Below are positions 17,602 to 25,673 of a DNA stretch of 64,000 nucleotides, one piece after another; positions within the stretch are counted from its first letter, which is position 1, and the number at the start of each line of letters is the position of its first letter. The notes beneath the pieces were generated by a model. The model ran no database searches, had not been told where the DNA came from, and saw nothing but the letters and a program-made list of their open reading frames with translations. Origin of the DNA: Leptolinea sp. HRD-7 (lineage in GTDB: Bacteria > Chloroflexota > Anaerolineae > Anaerolineales > Anaerolineaceae); the NCBI GenBank assembly GCA_024363285.1, contig AP024710.1, positions 2,760,001 to 2,824,000 of the forward strand, in the 5' to 3' direction. Made by a program: the position numbers and the translations under genes.

Positions 17602-19512
17602 ATGATATCCAAAAAAGAATTTTTTTTAGACTATATAAAAAACAGCTTTTTGTCCAAAGCAACTATTCTTTTAGCTGTTATATTTTCATTTGGTTTTTAT
17701 GTTAGTCAACTGGGTTTATATGGTTCTCATTGGAATTGGGTAATTTATCCAGATGACATATCTCCAATGTATGGTTTGTCTCGTTGGATAACTATTGGAT
17801 TGATCCAATTGATTGGCGCTAATGTAATTTTCTATCATTTACTTAATTTTGCGCTTCTTTTTGTTACAGCTTTTCTGGTCGATCTTTGTCTAAAACAATT
17901 TAGAATTGATCCTTCATTTTCCCTGGCGGTATCTCTATTATTTATCGTCTTTCCCGCTTTTACTCAAATTGGTGGCGCATTTTCCCTGACTATTCTTCTG
18001 TTGGGAATGATTTTTACTTTATTCTCTATACTTTTTTATCAACGGTTTTTCCAACAAAAGCACTGGATATGGTTTTTCTGTGGAGGGATATTTTCTTTGG
18101 TTTCTGCCGTTATATCCACTGAGACGGCTGTTTTTGTTGGATTATCAAGTTTTGTAATCTTTTTATGTAACGCAAAAAACGACTTAATCAGCAAAATAAA
18201 AACAATTGGAATGGGCTTCTTTCAATTTATTTCGGTATTAATACTTACCGGCTTTCTCGCTATTGAAAAAAATGATTTAACTTTTCAATCTTTGATAAGT
18301 TCCCTGAAAATTATTATTGATACAATGTTCCTATCCTGGCGGAAAATTATTTCATATCCATCAAATGTCTCCTCGGCACTTATTTATGTGCTCGTGATAG
18401 GTTTAGCAATCATTGTTTTATTTTTATTATTGAAAACTTGTGAAAGAAAAAGAAATGCGAGTTTTTTGGAAGATGAGCGATATTTAATTATTGCTTTACT
18501 GTCATTTTCTTGTGGAGCAATATATATAGTACTGTTACGTTTTTTTTCAATTCCTGTCAGCATCGATTATCCGTTTAATGCCCCTTCGATCGTTATGGGG
18601 ATATTTGCCTCACTTTTTATTCTTTCTCTCATTCGATTTATATTTATAAAAGAATATCAATTATTTTTGATGGCATTACTAATCGGGTTATCAGGGGGAA
18701 CACGGTTGCAGACAATGGATCGATTAATCCGTGAAAACAATCGCGTAATGAGTTTTCTTGGACAAATGCAGGTGCGGGGAGACACCATAAGCGAGAAGAC
18801 GGCTGTGCTTGTGGAGCAGTTGCCTTTCGAATACACATCCAGGGAATCGATCGAAGCGCTTTTACGCAGGTACATGGGAAACAATGAAGCGGCACAAACC
18901 TTTCACATTATTCCTTCCGATGACACGGTTGTTCGCGAATTTTTAGGTGATAGTGATAAAAAAACTGTTGAGATAGATATAAAACATACAAAGTTCCTAT
19001 TGGATAAAGATAATATTGTTGCGATATGGTGGAAACCGAATGACTGTCTCAAAGTTCTGGATAGAAGCGGGCAGTACGATGAATTGCCAGAGGGATTAAA
19101 CCTGGCATTGAAATATTCAAAACCAGAATTAATTCGTGTAAAATATATGTCAGATGTCTTACAACTTAATCGATATCGTACTACAATAGAACCAAACCTA
19201 TGTTTTTCTACACAATTGATTCAACGTTTTGCGGAAAATTCTCAATGGAAAGACATCCTATCTGAATACTCAAATTCAAAGGACGAATTTTCAAAAAATT
19301 TTGATTTCAATGTCGTTAAAGCTGTTCTTATGGCTATGATAGAAGAGGAAAAGTTTGATGAAGCGGTACATTTGACACTTGAGAATTCACAGAACCAGGA
19401 TCAAAAATCATCGCTATGCGTGATCTGGAAAAATGCCATTTCGATAAAATCTACTAATATGGAGGTGATTTCAAAAGCCAATTTGGCAAAACAACAGGTC
19501 GGTTGTCAATAA
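17602..19512 (+). CDS. GT-C-like polytopic membrane protein, second of a tandem pair
   Basis: A 636-residue protein, five bases after its neighbour. It has about eleven helices in residues 20-380 and a soluble C-terminal half. In the first loop the acidic pair is retained as YPDDISPMYG near 49-58. The C-terminal region ends LAKQQVGCQ and contains SLCVIWK, paralleling LICATW and the terminal GC of the upstream protein, so I read them as diverged duplicates. It has noticeably more Ile, Phe, Asn and Lys, and a more AT-rich reading frame, than the carbamoyltransferase genes on either side, consistent with a separate origin. Confidence 0.62.
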   Translation: MISKKEFFLDYIKNSFLSKATILLAVIFSFGFYVSQLGLYGSHWNWVIYPDDISPMYGLSRWITIGLIQLIGANVIFYHLLNFALLFVTAFLVDLCLKQFRIDPSFSLAVSLLFIVFPAFTQIGGAFSLTILLLGMIFTLFSILFYQRFFQQKHWIWFFCGGIFSLVSAVISTETAVFVGLSSFVIFLCNAKNDLISKIKTIGMGFFQFISVLILTGFLAIEKNDLTFQSLISSLKIIIDTMFLSWRKIISYPSNVSSALIYVLVIGLAIIVLFLLLKTCERKRNASFLEDERYLIIALLSFSCGAIYIVLLRFFSIPVSIDYPFNAPSIVMGIFASLFILSLIRFIFIKEYQLFLMALLIGLSGGTRLQTMDRLIRENNRVMSFLGQMQVRGDTISEKTAVLVEQLPFEYTSRESIEALLRRYMGNNEAAQTFHIIPSDDTVVREFLGDSDKKTVEIDIKHTKFLLDKDNIVAIWWKPNDCLKVLDRSGQYDELPEGLNLALKYSKPELIRVKYMSDVLQLNRYRTTIEPNLCFSTQLIQRFAENSQWKDILSEYSNSKDEFSKNFDFNVVKAVLMAMIEEEKFDEAVHLTLENSQNQDQKSSLCVIWKNAISIKSTNMEVISKANLAKQQVGCQ

Positions 19513-19521
19513 GTGATTAGG

Positions 19522-19548
19522 CGCAATTTAATTGCGAAAATTAAATTG
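19522..19548 (+). promoter_or_regulatory. Two overlapping, mutually exclusive inverted repeats
   Basis: CGCAATT-T-AATTGCG (19522-19536) is a perfect palindrome. CAATTTAAT (19524-19532) also pairs with ATTAAATTG (19540-19548) around TGCGAAA. The two structures share bases and cannot coexist in RNA. They end two bases before the AAAGGAAA ribosome site of the YgeW-like gene, so an operator or a translational switch is possible. Confidence 0.4.
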
Positions 19549-19561
19549 AAAGGAAAATAAC

Positions 19562-20542
19562 ATGCAAACATTTTTACATGGACGTGATCTAATCGGTGAC
19601 CTGGATTTTAGCAAAGAAGAAGTTGAAACCGTAATGGATGTGGCGTTTGATTTGAAACGCAAGCGTGCTCTTAATGAACCATTCCCGCTGCTACGTGATA
19701 AAGTTTTAGCGATGCTGTTCTTCTTCAGCAGCACGAGAACGCGTGGTTCTTTTGAAGCCGGTATGGCCCATCTTGGTGGACATGCGGCGTTCATTGAATC
19801 AAAATCAACTCAGATCGCGCACGGCGATACCCCAAAAGAAATTGGCGAAATATTTGGCCGGTATTATGACGGTATAGCCATTCGACACGTTGACTGGGGT
19901 GTGGGTAATAAATATCTGAACGACGTAGCGAAGTATTCACGTGTACCAGTTTTAAACATGCAGGATGAAATCTATCACCCCTTCCAATGCCTGGCTGACC
20001 TGATGACCATTCTCGAGAAGAAAGGTCGTGACCTTCGCAAGAAGAAAATGGTCGTTTCCTGGGCTTATGCGGCTTCTTACCAGAAACCGATGTCTGTTCC
20101 ACAGAGCCTTATTCTCCAGATGCCACGTTTTGGTTTGGATGTCACCCTCGCGTATCCGCCTGAATTTAAACTTATGCCTGATATCATGGCCCAGGCAGAA
20201 GAACAGGCGAAACGTTACAACACAAAATTTGAAATAGTGGATGATATGGATAAAGCTTTCAAAGACGCGGATATCGTCTATGCCAAGTCGTGGGGTGCCA
20301 TGGAAACCACCACGGATACAGAAGAAGGTGCGCGAATTATCAAGAAATACGAATCCTGGATCACTGATGAGCGCAAAATGAAACTGGCGAAACCGGATGC
20401 CATCTACATGCACCCATTGCCGGCTGACCGGAATGTCGAAGTTACTGACGGCGTGATTGACGGAATAAACTCTGTTGTATACGATGAGGCTGAGAACCGT
20501 ATGCACGCTCAGGAAGCTGTAATGGCTTTAACCATGGGTTAA
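19562..20542 (+). CDS. YgeW-like knotted carbamoyltransferase
   Basis: A 326-residue OTCase-fold enzyme. The carbamoyl-phosphate loop is SSTRTR at 56-61, followed by HPFQ at 139-142. The segment SWAYAASYQKPMSVPQS (166-182) closely follows the pattern of E. coli YgeW (AYSPSYGKPLSVPQ), which marks the knotted AOTCase/SOTCase/YgeW group rather than classic ArgF. The usual HCLP active-site motif is HPLPADR (284-290), with Pro in place of the catalytic-loop Cys. In E. coli ygeW lies with ygeX, ygeY, hyuA and yqeA; here carbamate kinase follows by 24 bases. I infer transfer of a carbamoyl group from a ureido acid to phosphate in the catabolic direction. The substrate is unknown. Confidence 0.83.
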   Translation: MQTFLHGRDLIGDLDFSKEEVETVMDVAFDLKRKRALNEPFPLLRDKVLAMLFFFSSTRTRGSFEAGMAHLGGHAAFIESKSTQIAHGDTPKEIGEIFGRYYDGIAIRHVDWGVGNKYLNDVAKYSRVPVLNMQDEIYHPFQCLADLMTILEKKGRDLRKKKMVVSWAYAASYQKPMSVPQSLILQMPRFGLDVTLAYPPEFKLMPDIMAQAEEQAKRYNTKFEIVDDMDKAFKDADIVYAKSWGAMETTTDTEEGARIIKKYESWITDERKMKLAKPDAIYMHPLPADRNVEVTDGVIDGINSVVYDEAENRMHAQEAVMALTMG

Positions 20543-20566
20543 ATCATATAAAAGGACCTGATAAGA

Positions 20567-21514
20567 ATGGAAAAAAAAGGTGTTGCTGTTGTCGCTGTAG
20601 GTGGTAACTCTTTAATCAAGGATGAAGCCCACAAAACAATTCCGGATCAGTACCATGCCGGAATGGAATCGATGAAGCACATCGTAGATATGATCCAGCA
20701 GGGATGGGAAGTGGTTGTGACTCACGGTAACGGACCTCAAGTTGGATTCATTCTTCGCCGGTCTGAACTTTCGCGCCATGAATTGCATGACGTTTCATTG
20801 GATTTTTGCGGTGCGGATTCACAAGGCTCCATTGGCTATATGTTTGCCATGTCCCTGCACAATGAGTTCCTCGCCCGCGGAATGAAAAAACAGGCTGCCG
20901 CAGTTGTTACACAAACAATTGTTGACCGCAACGACAAAGCTTTCCAGAACCCGACAAAACCCATTGGCAGTTTTATGGATGAAAAAACCGCAAAAGAACG
21001 CCAGCAGAAAGAAGGATGGGTTGTGGTGGAAGATGCCGGACGAGGGTGGCGCCGTGTGGTGGCTTCGCCAATCCCTCAGAAAATTGTTGAGGCTGAAGCT
21101 ATCAATACATTGATCAAAGCTGGTTTCACTGTTGTCGGCGTAGGTGGTGGTGGAATTCCAGTAATTGAAGATGAAAATGGGAATCTTGTTGGCGTGGAAG
21201 CCGTAATCGACAAAGACTTTGGTTCTGCGTTATTAGCCAATATGATCAACGCCGATCTATTTTTAATTTCGACTGCTGTTGAAAAAGTGGCATTAAATTA
21301 CAACAAACCAGACCAAAAGTGGATTGACAAAATGACTGCCGCGGAAGCCCGAAAATACATGGAAGAAGGGCATTTCGCAAAAGGGAGTATGCTTCCAAAA
21401 ATCCAGGCAATTTTGAAGTTCCTGGATGCGGGCGGAAAGAAAGCCCTGATTACAAATCCGGAAAATATTGGCCGTGCTTTGAACGGCGAGACCGGAACCT
21501 GGATAGTTCCGTAG
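20567..21514 (+). CDS. arcC: Carbamate kinase
   Basis: Converts carbamoyl phosphate plus ADP to ATP, ammonia and CO2; 315 residues as in ArcC/YqeA. It shows the amino-acid-kinase fold with AVGGNSLI at 10-17, the carbamate-site loop THGNGPQVG near 52-60, VGVGGGGIPV near 190 and the Asp/Lys-rich catalytic stretch VIDKDFGSALLA near 213. It is the energy-conserving last step for the two carbamoyltransferases upstream. No arginine deiminase (ArcA) is encoded in the window, so an arginine route is not indicated. A ribosome site AAAGGA precedes ATG 20567 and a terminator follows. Confidence 0.95.
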   Translation: MEKKGVAVVAVGGNSLIKDEAHKTIPDQYHAGMESMKHIVDMIQQGWEVVVTHGNGPQVGFILRRSELSRHELHDVSLDFCGADSQGSIGYMFAMSLHNEFLARGMKKQAAAVVTQTIVDRNDKAFQNPTKPIGSFMDEKTAKERQQKEGWVVVEDAGRGWRRVVASPIPQKIVEAEAINTLIKAGFTVVGVGGGGIPVIEDENGNLVGVEAVIDKDFGSALLANMINADLFLISTAVEKVALNYNKPDQKWIDKMTAAEARKYMEEGHFAKGSMLPKIQAILKFLDAGGKKALITNPENIGRALNGETGTWIVP

Positions 21515-21518
21515 TATC

Positions 21519-21554
21519 ATAAGCCCCTGACTCGTTCGTCTGTCAGGGGCTTAT
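21519..21554 (+). terminator. Rho-independent terminator after carbamate kinase
   Basis: A 13-bp perfect stem ATAAGCCCCTGAC (21519-21531) with GTCAGGGGCTTAT (21542-21554). Only a short CTTTT follows, so read-through is possible. Confidence 0.75.
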
Positions 21555-21576
21555 CTTTTGAATACGGATTTTACTC

Positions 21577-22293
21577 ATGATATTTCCTAGTGTCTCTGTT
21601 TGTTTTCCCGCCTATAACGAGAAGGATACTGTTGGTGCTGTTCTTGAACATGCATATGAACTTTTAAAGGGTTGGAATCTGATTTTTGAAATGATCGTAT
21701 GTGATGACGCTTCCAGCGATGGTACGGCAAAAATCATCGATGATTTTTCTATCTCAAAACCGGAAGTAAGAGTTATTCATCATTCGGTCAATAAGGGAAT
21801 TCGTGATACTTTTGAGGAATTGAATCATGAATCAAAATTCGATTTTATTTTTCTAAATTCGACAGATGGTCAATGGAAAACTGAGAGTCTGATTGAAATG
21901 CTTCCATTTACCCGTGATTATGACGTAATCATTGCCAGTCGGAAAAAGAAACCGTACGGGATCGGTAGATTATTCATTTCCTCTGTGTTTAATTTAATTC
22001 CCCGCGTGTTTTTTAATGTTGAAACTTATGATGCCGGTGCGGTCAAACTGATTCGGAGGGAGATCATTACCAGATTTCCACTAATTTCAACCACACCTTT
22101 CTCTGAAGCGGAGAGATTAATTAAAGCGAATAAGGCTGGTTATAAAATTACAGAATATCCTGTTGATGTCGAACACCGAAAAACAGGAAAGTCTACAGCC
22201 GTGAAATGGAGTGTGCTACGACGCACTATATCGGATGTTGTTCGAGTATGGTGGAGTGTTCAAATCAAAAAAGATCACCCCAAAGAGGCATGA
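21577..22293 (+). CDS. Family 2 glycosyltransferase, short cytoplasmic form
   Basis: A 238-residue GT-A-fold protein. The nucleotide-sugar site is recognisable from SVCFPAYNEKDTV at the N-terminus and CDDASSDGT near residue 48. The usual DxD is replaced by NSTDGQW near 90, so metal binding may be unusual. It has no clear membrane helix and lacks the C-terminal spans of DPM1/GtrB-type enzymes. No ribosome site is evident. It is wedged between carbamate kinase and adenine deaminase and has no obvious role in their pathway. Substrate and acceptor cannot be read. Confidence 0.8.
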   Translation: MIFPSVSVCFPAYNEKDTVGAVLEHAYELLKGWNLIFEMIVCDDASSDGTAKIIDDFSISKPEVRVIHHSVNKGIRDTFEELNHESKFDFIFLNSTDGQWKTESLIEMLPFTRDYDVIIASRKKKPYGIGRLFISSVFNLIPRVFFNVETYDAGAVKLIRREIITRFPLISTTPFSEAERLIKANKAGYKITEYPVDVEHRKTGKSTAVKWSVLRRTISDVVRVWWSVQIKKDHPKEA

Positions 22294-22337
22294 TGGTGTC
22301 CATGAATTAAGATAAAATTAAACATCATCCTTTGGGG
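22278..22337 (+). terminator. Long hairpin overlapping the 3' end of the glycosyltransferase gene
   Basis: CCCCAAAG (22278-22285) pairs with CTTTGGGG (22330-22337), and an inner ATGATG pairs with CATCAT. It is followed by GGTATAAAGGATTTT, which has only a weak T-run. It may be a partial terminator. TATAAA just after it could serve as a -10 for the adenine deaminase transcript. Confidence 0.35.
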
Positions 22338-22448
22338 GTATAAAGGATTTTCTCATTGGGTTTACTGCAATAGGATACGTCGTCTTTCTACCTGGCAATG
22401 CGAATAACAACCAATACGGTTGAATCAATATTTAGATAAGGAGAAAAA

Positions 22449-24284
22449 ATGACAGTTCCCAAAATAGAAGCTTACCATCATAAACGAAAAGCCTTATACG
22501 AAGTTACCCGTGATTTGTCGGCAGTAGCGATGGGTTTCCTTCCTGCCGATCTTATTATTAAAAATGGTAAATTGATTAACGTAAATACCGCTCAGATTCA
22601 AGAAGGTATCGATGTTGCGGTCAAGCATGGTTTTATTGCTCTGGTTGGAAATTCAGATCATGTTTTAACTGACACAAGTACAAAGATTATTGATGCTCAA
22701 GGCCGTTATCTATCTCCGGGTTTTATTGACAGCCATATGCATGTTGAATCTACAATGGTTGATATCCGTAGTTTCGCGGCTGGTATATTGCCTCACGGAA
22801 CAACCACTATATGCCCGGATAATCATGAAATTACTAACGTTTTTGGGCTAAAGGCAGTTGAATTATTTCATAAAGCGGCAGAAGGCCTTCCTTTGAAAGT
22901 CTTTCTGGCAATGCCTGTTTGTGTTCCGTCAATTCCCGGATTTGAAGATGCCGGTGCGACTATTACCGCTGAAGAAGTGGCGAAAGCGTATGAGGAAAAC
23001 TGGGCTCAACTTCAAGGTGAGCAAATGAATTTCCCCGGAGTAATCTATGGTGATCCCGGCACACATGCCATAACTGCCGCCTCTTTGAAGGCGGGTGTAA
23101 TTTTAACGGGACATTATGCATCATTGGAACTAAACAAGGGATTAAATGCTTTTATCGCTTCTGGAATGAACGCCTGTCATGAGTCAACTACCGCAGAAGC
23201 AACCTTACGCCGCGCGCAACTTGGGATGTATCCTCAACAACGGTATGGTACAGCCTGGTTAGATATGCCCAATACCATAAAAGCCATTACAGAAAACCAG
23301 GGAATTGATACCCGATTTTTCTCAATGGTTACTGATGATGTAACGCCTGCTACTGTTGCATATGAAGGACATCTGGTACGCGTAGTTCGGGAAGCCATCC
23401 GACAGGGTGTCAACCCGATCACTGCCATTCAGATGGTGACGATCAATACCGCCCAGTTGTTAGAAAAGGCAAGGTATATTGGGACTATTTCACCCGGACG
23501 TGCTGCAGACATTCTGATAATAAGCGACCTTGTAAATGTCACAATTGATGAAGTGTACTCTGATGGCGTTCTGGTGGCAAAAAATGGCAAGATGGTAGTA
23601 AACATTCCCCGATATGACTATCCAGACTGGGCTTTAAATTCAGTTCATTTGAATAAATTATCAGCCAATAATTTTGCTATTCCGGCAAATAAAACTCAAA
23701 AGGTCAGAGTTATGCGGGTGTATCCAGGGATGGTACATACAACGGAAGAAGTTGTTGAGATGGAACCCGAAAATGGCTCATTGATTTCAGATGCATCGCG
23801 AGATATTGCAAAAATTGCCATTTTTTACCGCCATCAAGAAAAGCCAGGCCTGACAGGTACCAAGGGGTTGGGTTTTATGACCGGAGCTACCCTTAAACCG
23901 AACTCCGCATTTGCGTCAACAGTTTCACATGATTGTCATAATTTAATGGTACTGGGTACAGATGATGACGCGATGGCGGTTGCCGGAAATGCCCTGATTG
24001 ATGCCGGTGGTGGTTTTTCAGTTGTTGTAGATGGAAAAATTAAGGCAGTGATGCCATTGCCGTTAGCCGGATTGATGTCACTGGAACCTGTTGAAACAGC
24101 CGCACAGCAAGTACGAGAAATTGAAGAGGCAATAAAAATGGCAGGATGCCCGGCGGATTCAGTGGAAATGACCCTTAGTCTTTTAGGGTTGATAGTTCTT
24201 GAAGAATTACATCTCTCAAACAAGGGTCTTGTTGAATTGAAACCTGGTCAACCGCCGAAATTCGTAGATTTAGTGGTTTCATAA
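22449..24284 (+). CDS. ade: Adenine deaminase
   Basis: Converts adenine to hypoxanthine and ammonia. 611 residues, in the range of AdeC-type enzymes. The N-terminal sandwich ADLIIKNGKLINV leads into the barrel metal motif DSHMHVEST near 95, then NHEITNVFG. The central section contains HYASLELNKGLNAF and CHESTTAEAT, and the FSMVTDDVTP motif near 294-303 supplies a metal Asp. The C-terminal domain has SHDCHNLMVLGTDD, typical of the family. AAGGAG lies seven bases before ATG 22449. First gene of the long plus-strand operon with the nucleoside importer. The 155-base upstream leader contains a short CAACC-AATAC-GGTTG hairpin but no riboswitch I can name. Confidence 0.94.
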   Translation: MTVPKIEAYHHKRKALYEVTRDLSAVAMGFLPADLIIKNGKLINVNTAQIQEGIDVAVKHGFIALVGNSDHVLTDTSTKIIDAQGRYLSPGFIDSHMHVESTMVDIRSFAAGILPHGTTTICPDNHEITNVFGLKAVELFHKAAEGLPLKVFLAMPVCVPSIPGFEDAGATITAEEVAKAYEENWAQLQGEQMNFPGVIYGDPGTHAITAASLKAGVILTGHYASLELNKGLNAFIASGMNACHESTTAEATLRRAQLGMYPQQRYGTAWLDMPNTIKAITENQGIDTRFFSMVTDDVTPATVAYEGHLVRVVREAIRQGVNPITAIQMVTINTAQLLEKARYIGTISPGRAADILIISDLVNVTIDEVYSDGVLVAKNGKMVVNIPRYDYPDWALNSVHLNKLSANNFAIPANKTQKVRVMRVYPGMVHTTEEVVEMEPENGSLISDASRDIAKIAIFYRHQEKPGLTGTKGLGFMTGATLKPNSAFASTVSHDCHNLMVLGTDDDAMAVAGNALIDAGGGFSVVVDGKIKAVMPLPLAGLMSLEPVETAAQQVREIEEAIKMAGCPADSVEMTLSLLGLIVLEELHLSNKGLVELKPGQPPKFVDLVVS

Positions 24285-24384
24285 TTCTTATAAGGCCATA
24301 ATCAGAAAGGAGGAGGTTAATAAATCAAAAATACTAGCTTTGTCTGACTTCGGAAATAATGATAAAAAACTTGGAGGAGTGTTA

Positions 24385-25587
24385 ATGAAAAAGAATGCGT
24401 TGTGGATGACAGTTGTGGTGGTGGTAATTGCATCCATGCTGCTGGCTTTTGTTCCCGCAGCACCGTCCGAAAAAGAAGATTTTGTCTTCGGTATGATCCT
24501 GGTGGGTCCGTATAACGATCACGGCTGGAGCGAAGCTACATATGTTGGCGGTCAATATGTAGAAAAGAACGTCCCGGGCACCAAGATGATCTACATTGAC
24601 AAAGCTAACACAGCCGATCGTCCTGGAACAACAGGCGACCAGTTGGCTGAAGAACTGGTAAAACAGGGCGCCAAAATGATCATATTCAATTCGGATGATT
24701 TTAAGGATGCTTCTGTGACTTTCAATAAGAATCATCCTGATATCCCGGTATTGCATTTGTCCGGTGACCTTGCCTGGAAAGACGGAAAAAATTACGGCAA
24801 TTTAAAGAATTACGGCAATCTGATGCCCCAAATGGAATATGGTGAAATGATTGGTGGCTGTGCTGCCGCTCTGACATCACAGACGGGAAAAATTGGTTAC
24901 GTTGGTCCATTGATCAATGACGAAACCCGCCGGTTTGCCAATGCCACATACCTTGGCGCCAAACATTGCTGGGAAAAATATGCCAAGAAAGATCCAAAAG
25001 ATTTAAAAATGAAAGTCACCTGGATCGGTTTCTGGTTCAACATCCCTGGTGTAACCGCTGATCCTTCCACAGTTTCCGATGATTTCCTTAACAGTGGTCA
25101 TGACGTGTTGATCTCCGCACTTGATACCACTGAGGCATTGGTTCAGACGAAGAAGGCAGTTGATAGTGGTAAAAAAGCCTGGGCTGTTGCATATGATTAC
25201 AAAGATGCCTGCAAAGAAGCTCCCGAAGTATGTCTTGGTGTCCGCTATTTCAACTGGGGACCTGGTTTGGTGAAATTTGTCCAGTCTGCGAAAGATGGAA
25301 AATTCACATCCACCTGGGAATGGGCAACTCCCGATTGGAAAGATATTAATAATGAAGACACATCAGCAATGGGCTTCATTAAGGGAGATGCTTTATCTAA
25401 AGACCAGGCTGCCAATCTTGACGCCTTTATCGGTGAACTGGCTGGCGGTTTGAATCTGTGGACTGGTCCTATCAAATGGCAGGATGGTTCAGACTTCTTA
25501 AAGGCTGGCGAAAAAGCTACCGATCAACAGATCTGGTATGCCCCGCAACTTATTGAAGGTGTAGAAGGTTTGAGTGTTGCCAAATAA
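24385..25587 (+). CDS. BMP-family substrate-binding protein, nucleoside/purine type
   Basis: Extracytoplasmic receptor of 400 residues. It starts at ATG 24385 (GGAGGAG upstream), giving a basic N-terminus and a ~20-residue hydrophobic signal segment ending FVPAAPSEK. There is no lipobox Cys, so it is probably released by signal peptidase I or stays anchored by its signal helix, unlike most lipoprotein BMPs. The mature part begins VFGMILVGPYNDHGWSEA, the standard Bmp fold opening (PnrA/NupN/YufN group), which binds purine nucleosides. Codon use is more biased than in neighbours, suggesting high expression. The matching ATPase and permeases follow. Confidence 0.9.
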   Translation: MKKNALWMTVVVVVIASMLLAFVPAAPSEKEDFVFGMILVGPYNDHGWSEATYVGGQYVEKNVPGTKMIYIDKANTADRPGTTGDQLAEELVKQGAKMIIFNSDDFKDASVTFNKNHPDIPVLHLSGDLAWKDGKNYGNLKNYGNLMPQMEYGEMIGGCAAALTSQTGKIGYVGPLINDETRRFANATYLGAKHCWEKYAKKDPKDLKMKVTWIGFWFNIPGVTADPSTVSDDFLNSGHDVLISALDTTEALVQTKKAVDSGKKAWAVAYDYKDACKEAPEVCLGVRYFNWGPGLVKFVQSAKDGKFTSTWEWATPDWKDINNEDTSAMGFIKGDALSKDQAANLDAFIGELAGGLNLWTGPIKWQDGSDFLKAGEKATDQQIWYAPQLIEGVEGLSVAK

Positions 25588-25602
25588 TTCTGGCAAATGA
25601 AA

Positions 25603-25634
25603 ATGGGGAGGAAGGCGATATGCCTTCCTCCCAT
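25603..25634 (+). promoter_or_regulatory. Stable intercistronic hairpin after the binding-protein gene
   Basis: ATGGGGAGGAAGGC pairs with GCCTTCCTCCCAT, with one bulged G and a five-base loop. There is no U-run, so it is unlikely to be a full terminator. Such hairpins after binding-protein genes often protect the upstream mRNA and lower expression of the membrane components. Confidence 0.6.
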
Positions 25635-25673
25635 TGTTGAAAATCTATACCGAGTGATTGAGAAAAGACCTTT

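Noticed and set aside
22345..22448. Possible purine riboswitch before adenine deaminase, because TTTCTACC matches the J2/3 strand of the purine aptamer.
   Set aside because: I could not form convincing P1, P2 and P3 stems with the right loops around it, and CAACC-AATAC-GGTTG forms a competing local hairpin. A covariance-model search would decide.
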